64,000 nucleotides of DNA from Trichostrongylus colubriformis (GCA_963978905.1 OZ022257.1:46076203-46140202), one strand, 5' to 3'; shown: positions 12,095 through 24,796, counted from the stretch's first letter. The notes: generated by a model not told the origin, from the sequence alone. A program made the numbers and translations.

Positions 12095-15000
12095 TTACAG
12101 AGGTTCGAATTGGAAGTCACAAGATCCCTTTGGTAAAAGGAGGGTCTCATAAGTTTGTTTGATTGGTTCATGTTGATGCACGATCCGATAATGTTGTAGT
12201 AATCGGCACAGGACAACCTGTAGATCTTGTTCAGCGAAACGACGACCTGAAAGGAAGCTGATCACTAATGTGACTGGAGAACACGGGAATGTTTCTATGA
12301 AATCTGTATTGCGAGAGTTAGAGATTGAGTGGAACAAACCTGCACACATACGTGGTCCAAAGCCGAACGGAAGGAACGCAAAAGGGTGGAAATCCTGCTG
12401 ACGCGGGCTATCACGAAGCCATCTACCTGGTTGAAATTCAAGCGGATTGGGGAATAACTCTGGTGATCTGAAGAGTTACAGATTTAGTTATCAAACAACC
12501 TGCTCGCAGTGCAGCATACGGACAACGTCAGGTATGTGTGATTAAAGACAGTGTTAGGGGTAATGTTAGTGATGAGGGATCGCTAAAAGGAGTCACTTAA
12601 AAATTAGGGGTCTAGGAAGCCTATCTGCGGCGAAATCCCCCGCGAAAGGCGCGTCTCAGAGCTGTGGTAGAGGCGGCCTTTTTAGCTCCAGCCGCTTTTC
12701 GTGGCTCGGTCCGCCTCCTAGTGATTGATTGGCTGGTGTGGGAATGGAGGGTATCACGGCCTGCTTTCTCAGTTTAAGCATGAAGCTTATTCCAGGAAAA
12801 GGATGCTTTCTCATTTCTGAACATCCCTTTGTGTTTACGACATGGCAACACGTCAATGGGAAACTCGTCCGCACTACCCGTCTCTTCACGGGAAGGCTCC
12901 ACGTCGAGAATCAACGGTGGGAAGGGGTCCTATTTCTCGGTTCTTTGGCCGTTTCCGTTTTTTCTTCACTGTCCTGTTACTAGGCATCTCAACTTTCATA
13001 TTCACTGCTTTTTTCACTCTTCGTCCGAATTTCCCCTAACACTGCCTTTAAACGTATATCCAGATGTGCATCAGGCCTGTCCAACCAGGCCACGTCACAT
13101 AGGAAAGAACTCCCTGAGCGCCATCAGTTCCGACGGGTCCATGTGGGCACTTGACGCGCAAGGCGCCGCTATTCTCGTAGCGTGGTTTTCCTGTTCGACA
13201 GTCCTTGCGCACACCCTATTTACCTCACATAGAAAAAAAAGGCTATCGACGTTAGCTCCCGACTAGCAAGCAGCCACCTAGCGACTCGTGCGTTTCAAAT
13301 TGAGCGTTGGGAGGGCTCTCGCTCCGGGTGTGCCTGGGCTGGATTTAAGGGTTCCGCGAGCTGTAATGGCTCATCGCCCTTCGATACGTGCAGAGCCTCC
13401 CTGCCCGCTTAGGGAACTATTAGGTCATGTGAAAGGGCTGCAATTAAATTGTGAAACAGTATCCTCAATGCCTAGGAGAAACTTGTCCAAAAGAGGAGAG
13501 AAGCTTCCAAAGAGGCAGGAAACTTATTTGAATTGCCCTTTCGTACCCGCTCAACTACATATCCTTAACAGAACAGAAAGCCTTACGGAAAGCCAAAGTG
13601 ACCTAGAAATCGGAAGAAAGCGAGCAAAAGGCTGTGATGGTACAAGTAGGCATGTCCCAACCTCCACCCAACCATTTACCCAGTCCTGCCACTCCATGGG
13701 TATGCTTTCAGTGAGGACATGGCTGCTACTACTGATTGCTGGTTAAGCTCGATCACCGACCCTTTCTGTTGTCTAGTACCAACTTTTGGAACTGGACTGA
13801 CTCAGAGCATTATTGCTCATACTGATACTGTACTGTCAGCCAGGGCACTCACAGGTCCTCTAAGTGGACCAAATAAGCCCCCCCCCTTATTTTTACCTCT
13901 ACAATACCAGTAGCTGTTGCCGGTTTATATGGCTTCAATATTTCTTATTGCTATGTACTCCTGGCAGAACCAAAATGATATTTATTTCACATTTCCTCAC
14001 ACGGATTCGCTGTGAGATACCCTTCGCTTTTCATGTGCTTTTTAGGAGTTAGGATCCTAGTGCATATCGTTGACCTCTGCAGGTACGCCACCCACTCTCC
14101 TCCTGTCTGCTCAAACACTACCCCGCTATCGAGGAATCCTCGACTCCTGGTGCAACCTACTGGCTGCTCTTGCATGGCTTCACTGCCATCTTCTATTAAA
14201 TCGATCAATACCGATCGATAAGCACACGTCTTACCTCATCAATACATTTGTGTTTATATCGATCGGTGTACCAGCTGGAACGTGATAGCCGCTGAGTACG
14301 AGATCCTTTTGTGGAATTCGTGATATTTCGGTACCGATTGGAAACAATCGGAATGTTTCCTTGATACAAGCGCGAAGAAATGGTAACTTCGAGAGCACCG
14401 CGGGTGTTATCTCTGAATATAGGCATGTCATTTTATGACTCAAATTCTTAATCAGCAAAAAATTCAGGAGCGAATTATCGGAGGATGGCTTGAGCAGTGA
14501 GCATCCCACCTCTAATCTAGAAGTAATGGCTGAAGGAACGTGCAAAAATTTTCAAAATGGAAAAATGTGGCGTTGTCGCCGTCCTTAAAAACGGTAGCCT
14601 GTTGAAGATTTCTCGAGTAGCGTTCACCAAATACGAATCCTTCTTCTCTGATCAAACTATAAAATACGACTCCATTTTGAGGATTCTTCAACCAAAGCCT
14701 AGCCCGGAATGTGGCCGAGAAAGTTTTGATGCAAACCAAAGGTGATCAGTGTCTGGCCGGCTGCTTTGGAAAGAGCACATAATATGCAGGAGCCATCAAT
14801 GGCATACGCTTTGCATAGAAAAACTGAGGCTACACCTCTTTTACCTCTTTTATTTTGATGCGACCCTTGGAAAAATCATGTTCCGAATGGGTACGCTGAG
14901 AACATGCAACAAAGCTGCACAAAATTGATTAGCTGTTTTCCTAGCACTTTTCAGACAGTCCTCGGCCAGTGCCTGACCTTTGACTGACTGTAGACGATCT

Positions 15001-18000
15001 GCTACGCAGAAGATCTTACCCAGAAACATGTCTTTAAAACGATAAGTCTCAGACCATGTTAAAGCCGTCTAATATTTCAGATTTTTCGAAACATTTTGCG
15101 CTATCCTTATTTTACGCGAGAGTGCTGGGGGAGTGCGGGTCAGCACAACTGAAATGGACCAGTCTAAGTCTGCGCCCTTCTGAGCGCGCAACTTGAAACG
15201 GAGGCTGCGAAGGGATTGTAGCCCGCCACGGGCGCGCTGGCCCAATTGGAGTGTCCCGACCTACAACATTCTATAAAGGTTTTTGAACAAGTTAACCCCA
15301 GTAACTTACCTTTATCCCGTGCGACAGCAGTGTTCACTTCGTCGCGAAGCTCGGATTGGACATCTGGACAAGTGGCGATATTATACAGGTTGTAGACCAG
15401 CATAGGAGCCGTCTAAAATTGAGTATTAGTAAATAAAATGGCAACAGAATTTAACACAAATGAATCGCTCGAAGGCACTGAGCAAGTTGATCGTGTACAT
15501 GGGTGTAGTGACTTCGGACATGGCGCGCTCCTTGAACACGTCGGGAGCGGACAATTTTAGTTTACGGTATGGATTCCCGGTAGCCTGCAGTTTGTTACTT
15601 CGCACATACGACGCCTTACCAAGACGTGGACTGTGAATACACTAGCTTTTTTATTGTAATTGCACTTTTTCCCACTCCTCCGCTTATTCTTCCTTTTATT
15701 AATTCACTTGTTTGCTGCTGTGTGCTGTTACACTTGTTTAACAGCAATATAAATAAAAAATAAATGACGTAATTGACCGATTCGCCCTGCGTGACATCAA
15801 ATGACAGTGTAACCGGGCTACCGGAAGCGTGCACTTCGCCCTAAAAGCGTATTTTCAGCGCATTTTTGTTACACATTGTCATTTTACATTTAAAGTGTTT
15901 TTCCAAAGGACATTGTTTTAAAATACGCTTTTGTTCCATGCCCCCTCCCGCTGCCTATAATGAGTTGTGGACCACCATTTCTCATGTCTTCGAACAATCT
16001 CACTATACACCCACCTAAGTCCATGTAAGTTACGGAATGTAAGAGAAGCAAGAAAAAGCATGAAGTAAGAATGTGCGCCGCAGAGGACTGCTACTAGAGC
16101 TTTCGGATGTGGCATGCGGATCGGAAGTTTGGAAGTGTAGAACCAGTCAGCTTTTCCAGCAGACGCTAGCTAATTCCGTTCCATGCTCCTCACTGCTTAA
16201 CAATAGAAAGCAGAGGCTGCGATTCAAGGGCAACAAAACATGAACAGATCCACAATAAAGGAATGCCTGAAGTCCGGGCACACCACTTGTACTGCTCAGA
16301 GGCAAAAACGCACTATACGCTTTCAAACAAAACGAGGCCACACGTTTACGCACGCCTACACACGGCGGAGTCATATGTTGCCGATAACCGCTACACATCA
16401 TAGATCGGCGCGGTACAATCGATAACTATATGCCGCCGAGAGCGCAAGTACATGCCTGCAATCAGGGTCAACGAACGGAACATTGCTTACTTTTCTGGGG
16501 TTTCGATTACATTTCATTCCTTCATTGCTGCTCTACTTAGCACCTCTATTCTTATTTCCAATTTTCGCCGTGAGGTTATTGTACCCATAACCTTTTTGCG
16601 GAAAATTCGAAATGTGGAGCGCACCACCTCTTGTATGCTTGGATGTCCAACATACCGTACTCAGTCCATCAGAAAACATCGACAGCAGGATAACTTTCAC
16701 ATCTTTTACATTCAGCTCTTTACGATTAATCAGTAAGCTGGCAAATTTCATTTCATCTTCTGATTGTGTTGACCCGTGCAGTTTTTCGATTGCCTGATCG
16801 ATCAATAAATCAGCCTCTCTGAAAACAATGAAATCAGCTGCGGATTTCTCAGGGCAAAAATGGTATATTTACCTGTAAAATTTATCCTCTAACTCGACCA
16901 TTTTCTTCCATTTCGGGGTGGGAAAGTATCGATAGAGAGGCAGAGCGAATTTGAGCCTACAAATGTGTAAATTACGCTAAATGCAGAGCACAGACAGCGA
17001 AAGTCACCATGCGTCTCTGCCCTTACTTGGCGGATAGTCGAAATATCGATCTGTTCAAGTTGACCAATTCGTCAGCCCATTGAATACGATCGTCTAATGC
17101 GCCAAGTCGTTTTTCGAATACCGTCAGAGCTGAGGACTCCAGCGCCCACCTACATAGCACTAATGGCTTTTGGCAAGTATCGCTCTGCTCAAAATTGTGA
17201 AACCGATCAATATTACCTGCCAGCAATTTTTCGTACATCCACTTCACCACTGATGCTTTTCTTGCTCTCTTTACGGATATGTTTTACCAATGCATCTGCC
17301 ACCTCATTAGTGTACGGTAGATATCTAGAATGACATGATTATAAGCCACCATTACATCGCAGCTACAGTAACTCTGGGCGTGAAATAAGTACCAATTGCG
17401 GCTCTTGCACAGATTATGCTCTACTACATTCCAAGATTTCCTAATTCCCTCACTGAAATAAATTTCTCGAGCCTCAACTGTCCAAAATCACACATCCAAA
17501 CTTTGATAACCCTTGTGAGAATAAGACACCAGGGTACTGTAGCTGAGGATGTGCTGTGCTGTACCGCGTATAATATTGATCTAGGATGCATTAGGGATTG
17601 GAAATAACAAGTCTCCACTCATGAACCCATTGTCTTCAGTAATTACATTGATATGGAAGTAACTTACTTTTGTACTGCCTGCGGCCGCATCATCGCCTGT
17701 TGAACCGATGAACGAAGTCTGTACCACTCATCACCGTTTCTAGAATTTGAGGAATTAAAACTAGTTTTTCATAATTAAATATGACCTCAGGCGTGGGCGA
17801 CTTTCCGATCTGACTCTGGACCCATTTTTCCGTAGTTCTCGTCTGGCAAACATTTCAATCTGTCGCGTATAATTATTTCAAGCGGACTTGGGAGCCGCCT
17901 ACAAATGCTCTCCTGCGGCATGCGTCGTGGTCCGAGCAAGTACGGGTCTATTAATTTTTACATATGAACATGATCAGAACATGGACTGCACTGATGCGGG

Positions 18001-21000
18001 ATCAACGTCGTGGCATATCATTAGATTTCAGAGGAACTTTTGACGGCTTCCTCAAGTCGCTTTTCAAGAAATCATTACTCGGCTCAAAATGCATCTTTTC
18101 CCAGAATAAGCTTATTTAATTTGTCACAAATCGCCATACTACGGCTGTAGTGGAGATGAACCATTACGCTGCTTGTGTGACGCTGATCCGCACACCTTTG
18201 CCGTGTAATGCGCGGATTCCCGGTGGGGACTCTCTTAATTCATTTTGTGTAATCGCTCCACTATCAATTACTAAAGGTGAACGTTACTACCCAATTCACT
18301 GTACACAGCACTTTGCTCTTCACAAAGAATCACTGGACATGGGGGAAGGGGGGAGGGGAAACATGAGAGATTATCGAGTCTATCCTTCGGATCACCGCAC
18401 CACGCGAATTACGTCGTCGAATTTATAATCCCATTGTGGATACGTAGCACGCCAAGGGGCTCGGCCGCCTCATCATTTCGTACCCTTTTTTATTAGGTTG
18501 TCGCATTGAAATTTTCACTTTGTTGACAAAAAATTCAGTTCATTTTATTTACAATACAATCAGATCGATTAATTCAAAGTACATACCATTAGAATCAGTA
18601 CCTCTCTGCCAACGACGAGGTAGATCTAATATGCCGTTACGGTGAAAATGAGAAGACTTGGAAGCGAAAAATTCCGCAAGTTCGGATTTGAGGTCCTCTC
18701 GAGAATCGTATTGTTCCTCAGCTAGGAAAGCCTTCAGGGAGTGGAAAAGGTGGTAGTCTGTTGGGGCTAGGTCGGGTGAGTACGGAGGGTGTACCACGGT
18801 AGTCCAGCCCAAACTCAGGATTTTTGGCGAGTGACTGTAGCTATGTGGGTCTGGCATTGTCATGCAAAAAGTAAATCCGATCCTGCTGCGTTTTGAGTTT
18901 ATCGCTCAGGCGATCCGGCTGCTCACAGTAATATTCCTTGGTGACAGTAGTATTGTCCGGTAGCAGCTTCCAGTGAATCATCCACGCATGTTCCACCAGA
19001 CAGACAACATCACCTTCCGAGCCCCTTGCAGACAGGTTTGCTATGCAGGCCTCGATGCGCTGCTGCTGATGGGTTACAGTCAGTTGATGGGGTATCCAAG
19101 ATCCCCATTTGTGCGACTTTCCCATTTGATGGAGATGTCTAGCTATTGTGGAGTGATGACACTGAAGTGCCTCCGCCAGATCGCGGGTAGAAATTCTGGG
19201 GTCCTCTTCTACAGCTTCCCGTAGGCGTTCCAGATCGACGGTTACACTGCATCCGGGGTGTGGTGAGTCTTCAAGCTCGCAGTCCCCATCGTCGAACTTA
19301 TTGAACCAGTTCGAGGCTGTCTTGTAGGAGAGGCTGGACTCGCCTATCGCACTGCAAATGTTCCGATGTGCTTCAGCTGCTGTGTGCTTCAGACGATATT
19401 CGTGAATTAGAAGCAAACGGACTTGGTTGCGTGAAAGGCTCATTATTAACAGGTTAGAATAGCACCAACACCGGTGAGCGGATAGCACCAATAGTATCGA
19501 TTGCGCGGGACCTCACTCTCATACATTCCTAGCCAGAAAATGTTTTGGAAGCTTTTAAACAAAAATATAGGACCACATAAAAAATGAGAATTTCAATGCG
19601 ACAACTTAATAATTGGGCAGTTCGGACATGCATCCGGGTCAGGAGGCACAACAAATCGAGGAGCGACGATCGCACGCTAGTGTAAGTGGAAGGATGTAGG
19701 TTGGGACACACGGATTTTGACCTCGGCCTGCACCCGTGAGACAGCCTTTAGGCTTCGGCCCCGTGACATAGGTTATTCTGACTAGTTGTTCGTGTAAATA
19801 ATATTCTTAGTACAGGTCTATTCCGATGAATCACCACGTAACCTGGCCGCCTTACTGACCGTTTGTCCAAGCCGACCCTCGGATAGGCAGATGGAACTAT
19901 TCAACACAACGATCAGTGATATCTATGGCGCTACTCGACGAGTTTGAATAATGTTTCAAAATATGAAATAATTAAAGAATTGTTACAGGTTTCCTAGTCC
20001 GGGATTCATTCCTTTCATCTCACGATAGCGTTGCGTTGTCTCCTGCAGAGGAACGATAAACGGTTGGCGGCCATCTGATGCGAACACTTGTCGAGCGTCT
20101 TCTATAAACAAAGGCTAATTGATTGGGGTACATCGCAGATACAATTGTCAGTGAAGCGCTTCATGAAGACTACGAAATAGCAGTGTACCCTCACGTCAGG
20201 ATTTCGCACCGCGGTCTACGCTATAGACCGCGTTCATACTTTGCGGTGCCGGCGGCAGAGTGTGACTGCTCTGCTTCACCGCCTGTGCCACCCTGTCTCT
20301 TTGCCTGCCTCGTCTCTGCACCTGTACCGTGCCACCCTGCCTCGCTGCCTGTGAACGCAGCCACGCCCCGGCGGTGTTTATGAAGGCGGCCATGCGTGTG
20401 AGCTACGGGTGCCTTATCAAGTTGGGACGCAAAGAGATTAGCTTATCTCAGGCGTAGGATGTCATGCAATCACTTTGGGTCCCAGCTAAATGCGACACGT
20501 GTTCGCTTGCTCGCACGCATAGCTCCGCCCCCACACTCCACGATACGAAATCCTGTCCAAGGGTATGTACACCCCGAAATTACATCGTCCAGTGGCATAT
20601 TCATAATTGAAACGAGTCTGTATACCGGGACTCCTAACTTGAAGGTTTCAAAAATGACCACGAAAAGTTACGTGCCACTAAAAGCGTCTGTTAAATCAAC
20701 TGTTTCAGCCGCTCCACTAGTGAAAGTGACTATAAGTGTATAAAGTCAGATTAGGGAATAGCGACGTGGCGTGCTGCGCGTCCTTACGTGATTGGGTCTT
20801 GAGGCGATCACCGCATCCGTCTAAAAAAGGATACCGCCTAACACAAGGCATAAGGGCGATTATCACCTTGAAACATAACTTTATACAAAGCCCTTAACCA
20901 GTGCATTTACAGTCGCACGCCGCATACCCAGCTACGATTTTCCGAGCTAGGACTGCGTTTATACTCTGTGTTAGTGGTAGCAAGGCGTGGCTGCGTGCAA

Positions 21001-21671
21001 CTGTTTTTGAGTATGAACGCGGCCGAAAGATACATAGTCGGCGCCGATGCATCTTGCATCTGCAGCAATAGTCGCTATATGTTCCGGCTACAAATAGGCA
21101 GCATTTACATTGAAGAGACGCAGGAAGGTAAAGGCTACCAGGCTTTCCATCTGGAAATTCAACAAAAAACAGGATAGATTGTGCATTTGTTAAATCCAAT
21201 AGGAGGAATTTAGGAGTTCTGTAATTCACTAGACTGACCAGAATCTCGGGCAGCTGAAGATTTCTTTCTCGTATAGATAGTGATTTTTTTCGTACCTGGG
21301 TCAAAAACGTGCACCACTGCTCCTCGACCGAAACCCTGCTCAACTCTAACAATCGGTCCGTACCGTGTATGTAAGTCGACTAGCCATTCGAAATAATTGG
21401 CTATCGATCGTTTGCCTGAATTTAGAAAATCTTCAGGAGTTCTTTGGGTTTCCAATGTTAAAAACTCACTTCTGAAAAGCGAACGGTTTCTACCAAAAAG
21501 CCTTGCAGAGACGTCTGGCCCTGGAATTTCTTCAAAGAATCGTGGCTTGCTAGCCTGTTGTGTTTCGGCTGTCGAGGCAGTGATCGGACATGAAGACGTG
21601 GATGTGACCGATGAAGCCGCCACAACAACACATCGTTTCATATTCTGCGAACGAATCGCCTGTTCATTCAT
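12095..21671 (-). CDS. cyp-44A1: mitochondrial-type cytochrome P450, CYP44-like (11 exons, 533 aa)
   Basis: Haem-thiolate monooxygenase. Exons in transcript order: 21671-21296, 20101-19987, 17739-17668, 17324-17217, 17149-17027, 16956-16873, 16818-16656, 15412-15310, 14412-14235, 12467-12340, 12246-12095. All join in phase with GT-AG introns, giving 1602 nt. Landmarks are a Ser/Ala/Thr-rich N-terminus (start MNEQAIRS, possible mitochondrial presequence), [10 protein letters not shown] (helix C region), [18 protein letters not shown]-helix [12 protein letters not shown]-helix ExxR as KETFR, FQPGRW, and haem loop [16 protein letters not shown] with the Cys ligand. [15 protein letters not shown] and RWALES resemble the mitochondrial P450 clan, whose single C. 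elegans member is CYP44A1; the orthology is inferred. Full length for the family. Introns host a mariner and several MITEs. The start could lie farther upstream if a non-coding or short 5' exon exists. Confidence 0.88.
12546..13051 (+). mobile_element. TIR element M3, copy 2
   Basis: Left end AAAGACAGTGTTAGGGG and right end CCCCTAACACTGCCTTT form an inverted repeat matching copies at 8573-9129 and 30264-30791. About 506 bp, in the same orientation as copy 1. It lies wholly inside the P450 intron between exons 14412-14235 and 12467-12340. No transposase. Confidence 0.72.
13052..14234. other. P450 intron remainder
   Basis: Intronic sequence between the K-helix exon and the exon with the FQPGRW motif. 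The segment 13280-13700 is more G+C-rich than its surroundings and may be an old repeat. The segment 14080-14160 resembles 62362-62440 (GACCTCTGCA near the start and AGGAATCC near the end), marking another dispersed repeat. No exon found. Confidence 0.4.
15562..15835. repeat. dispersed repeat M4, diverged copy
   Basis: Contains the family signature TACGGTATGG, then GTGAATACA/CTAGCTTTTTTATTGT-like, then CGCTTATTCTTCC and TGCTGCTGTGTGCTG, then CCTGCGTGACATCAAA. The same order of blocks occurs at 22045-22300, 24058-24411, 36247-36680 (inverted) and 60793-61054 (inverted). It sits in a P450 intron. No coding capacity. Confidence 0.55.
18493..19609 (-). mobile_element. mariner element with internally deleted transposase
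   Basis: Ends TTAGGTTGTCGCATTGAAAT (18493) and its mirror at 19609 are flanked by TA at 18491-18492 and 19610-19611, the mariner target duplication. On the minus strand, 19443-18841 encodes the N-terminal helix-turn-helix half ([45 protein letters not shown]) and then HDNARPT. After a frameshift, 18800-18549 encodes [16 protein letters not shown] and the C-terminus. The expected TGDEKW-type segment with the first catalytic Asp is missing: the frame jumps from IANLSARG to the equivalent of [12 protein letters not shown]. At 1117 bp it is shorter than the usual length of about 1.3 kb. Inactive copy in a P450 intron. Confidence 0.93.
20183..20575. mobile_element. MITE M1 copy split by a nested M2 element
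   Basis: The left end GTGTACCCTCACGTCAGGAT (20183) and the right end ATCCTGTCCAAGGGTATGTA (to 20575) are the two termini of the M1 family, whose intact copies are about 230 bp. Here they are nearly 400 bp apart because a G+C-rich M2-type element, beginning ACCGCGTTCATACTTTGCGG near 20225 and ending near 20392, is inserted. Located in the first intron of the P450 gene. Confidence 0.7.
20946..21029. repeat. short M2-type MITE
   Basis: Left end CTGCGTTTATACTCTG and right end GAGTATGAACGCGGCC are inverted with respect to each other and match the M2 ends (CGCGTTCATACTTTGC). It is only about 84 bp long, a deleted member. It lies in the first P450 intron. Confidence 0.5.
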
Positions 21672-22044
21672 TAATCGTTGCAAAACATGGTAAACTTCAG
21701 GATTTATTCGAAGAAAACTATGCGACCTATGATGGGAGGCACACGCAAAGGCACATCCCGCGCACATTGTGGAGTGGGCCACAGCTTTCGACTCGAAAAA
21801 GCGTGTAACCCAAATTCCTTCCACGTACACAATATCGTCAATAGCGATTAGAGGTGTCCCCGCCTTGAAGAAGACACAAAGTTTCGGACTTTAATAACCT
21901 TTCAAGGGTTATCCGAGTTTATATAGGCAATCATCATCTACCCCTTCTAGATCTCACGATAGTACATAAGGTCACAGACTTCAATAGGCAACACACCACA
22001 TCACATCAAATTAAAGGTTAGAAACACCTGGAGGGTTGACTTAC

Positions 22045-22300
22045 GGTATGGGTTTACGGTAGGTTGCCGCTCGTTAGTTGTATACACACGCCTTGCCAAA
22101 TCGTCGAGTGTGAATTTATTGAGTTTCTTTTTTATTGTGAACACCCTTTTTATCACCCTTTCGCTTATTCTCCCTTTCACTGTTTCACTTTTTTGTTCCT
22201 GTGTGCTGTTTCACTTGTTTAGCATCATCATGAATGAAGTCAGTTTCGTCCTACGCGACATCAAAGACAATGACGTCAGCCCGTCTGCAGCGTGCAACTC
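22045..22300. repeat. dispersed repeat M4, copy
   Basis: Shares with the other M4 members the blocks TACGGTATGGGTTTACGGTA, CGCTTATTCTCCCTTTCACT, TGTGTGCTGTTTCACTTGTT and CCTACGCGACATC. Just upstream of the P450 start, so it may lie in the promoter region of that gene. No ORF. Confidence 0.6.
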
Positions 22301-24057
22301 GAGGTGGAGGGTATAGTTTATGGTGAAGCGCGCTAGATTCGCTATAGCGCTTCAAAGGGTTGTTTTTCAACGCGGTTTTCGCTATGCATTATCTTCTGGT
22401 CCCGTATGTTCGTTCATAGAGGAGAGTGTTTTAGAATGCATTTTCTTCCATGCTCCCCTTACGATCCCCATAAGTATGTGTAGATGGTACATCTTGAGTG
22501 AATTCTTACTGCACAACTTCCTTCAAACTATATCCAAACAAAACTGGTTCCAGAGACTTTGAAGCTTCAGGACTAGTGAGGATGAAGAGCAATAGGCGAA
22601 GGCAAGTTACATGGAAAAGTTGATAACGTGCTGTCCATTTCGAAATGTTCCGCATGTTATTGAGCGTTTATTAACCCTGTCACCCTTGCTGTGCATTTTT
22701 CGCGCGTAATATTGGCTGCCACCAAGACCGATTACGGTTTGCTATGCTGACATCCTGAGGGTATGATCCGGTCCTATCACATGATATAGTGAACCTGTTC
22801 AATAAATTACCACCTTTTTCAGCTTTTCCAGCATATAGTAAGTTAAGTAAAGAGTTGGAAACACGGCCAAGTACAGGAAATGAGATACTCGTTTTCGCCA
22901 AGCAACTGTAAAGCTTAAAAATAAGTGAGCTACAAAAGTAATTGAAAAGCGTTCTGCAAAACGGTTGATTTGCGTAAAATGCGACTACTGGAAGACAAAA
23001 TACAAAAACAATTTCAAAAAATGTGAATTGCATAATGTTTTGAAAACTACTCCATCATTTAGCCATGACAAGCCCTACATGAAATAACAGATAATGAAAA
23101 ATCAAGAGCGCAGTTGACTTTTATCTGAAGCCACAACTTTATCATACAACTGAGCAATTTTGTTATAAAATAAACAAACAAATAGGCAAACTCAGAAAGT
23201 TTGTTATAAACTTCTAACGGCCACTGCAATGGATATTACTGCGAATGCTCAGGATTTCGTGAGGTATGTTCTGTTTTCGAATTCGTAGCAGTAATCATGT
23301 CTGTACTGGTACTCAATTTGGCGGTGATCATCAGTTCGAGCTCTTTTTTTAAGTTTTAGAAGAAAAACGCACTTTAAAGGTGGGTTCACGGTTGTGGTAA
23401 ACATATTAAAGGAGGATGTGGGTTATCTTCAGAGAAGTGTGCCAAGTTAAAGATACTTTCCGATAGAAGCTGAAAAATTGGCAAAAGAACCAATGCAACA
23501 AAAATCTCTAGTGCAAAGATCGACTTTACTGCAGCCATAGATCTCATAGAAGTATAGTAGTAATAACAGCAAGAGAACTTGATGATGAGCGCATTGATAG
23601 CGCACATCGAGCGATAATAAATCAATCGGACCGCCGAAAACAATAGGCGATACTCTCTCGAGGTATCACTCACTCTTCGGTGGGACAGACGTACCTCGAA
23701 TACAGTCTCGTATCACGAGGTGCTTGTTCAGTGGTCCATCAACAGCAAATTAAGTAAAAGATGTCCGAGTACCCATAAAATGAGCTGAGCTCATTCAGGG
23801 AGATTACCGCCGATGAGGCCGGGTAAATTTCATGTTCACTACATTCCGCGTTTCCTCTATCGCTGCCTTCAAGTCAGCAGCAGATACATCAACAGAAATT
23901 TCTATTGTTCCGCTCTTATCTTGGGTATATACGAATACGTGCGACAAAATATAATATTTTTGGCAATTTAATTACACGGAACGACAAAATATGAACAAAA
24001 AATATGTATTGAAAACGCAACTGAGACACCGGAAGGAGGCAATTTAGGCCTGCGTTG
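22301..24057. other. no confident gene; possible membrane-protein exons on the minus strand
   Basis: On the minus strand, 23673-23386 contains a hydrophobic stretch (IFALEIFVALVLLPIFQLL), and 23033-22900 another (FEIVFVFCLPVVAFYAN). These could be exons of a nematode serpentine receptor. I could not place splice sites that join them in phase, so no gene is called. The rest is A+T-rich with no repeat that I recognise. Confidence 0.25.
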
Positions 24058-24411
24058 AGCCCTACTGTAGCGCTTGCAATTCGTTAGGTTGCACACATTG
24101 CACACACGGCACCGTGCTAGGACACCTGGTTTGAGTTCAATATTTTTAGAACAAACACCCTTTTTCTTACCCTTTCGCTTATTCTACCATTACTTGTTTC
24201 AGTTGATAGCTGCTGTTTGTTGTTTCACTTGTTTCACGTCGTCACGAATGAATGAAATACACCCTACGAGACATTTAAATACTACTCCTACAATGAGCAA
24301 CTTGGAAAGGTGTTGTTGCAGTTCAAAGAGATGCGCGAGAGATGCGAACACTGATCACATCGTTGCGCTTTTGAACCTACCAATTTCTCCACCGATTATC
24401 GCTTCTAACCC
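24058..24411. repeat. dispersed repeat M4, long copy
   Basis: Begins CCTACTGTAGCGCTTGCAAT and ends GATTATCGCTTCTAACC. The reverse complement of these ends appears at 36247-36680 and 60793-61054 (GGTTAGAAGCGACAATC ... GCAAGCGTTACGGTAG). Internal block CGCTTATTCTACCATTACTT is shared with other members. About 350 bp, without coding potential. Confidence 0.65.
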
Positions 24412-24796
24412 AGAGCGATTGCTTCAAAAAAAAAACATTTCTTCACATTTTCTTCGTTCTCCCAACCCCTCCCGGTCCCTAAGTGCCGCTGCTTTTCCTT
24501 CTTGACTTTTCACATCTTCCTTTTATCGACCCCTCGCGGTTCCTTTAACTGCCGCTGCTTTTCCTTTCTGACTCAAAAATAGAAAACTTGATGAGAAACT
24601 TCGAAAAATTTTAAGCTGCCATTGAATCGTTCCCCTTACGATAGTTCTGCGGAGATTTTGGGTCGAGAGCGGGACCATGCATGGTGAACTGTGGGTCTAA
24701 AAGAATTTTGCTGTGGTGTACACAGAATGTGAACCCCTGATCAATCTACAGTACACTTTTTCATACTGATCATTATTCTAGACACTGAGATCTACA

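Noticed and set aside
14512..14739. Minus-strand open frame near the P450 K-helix exon
   Set aside because: Not needed by the P450 model, which joins 15310 to 14412 in phase; no P450 motif.
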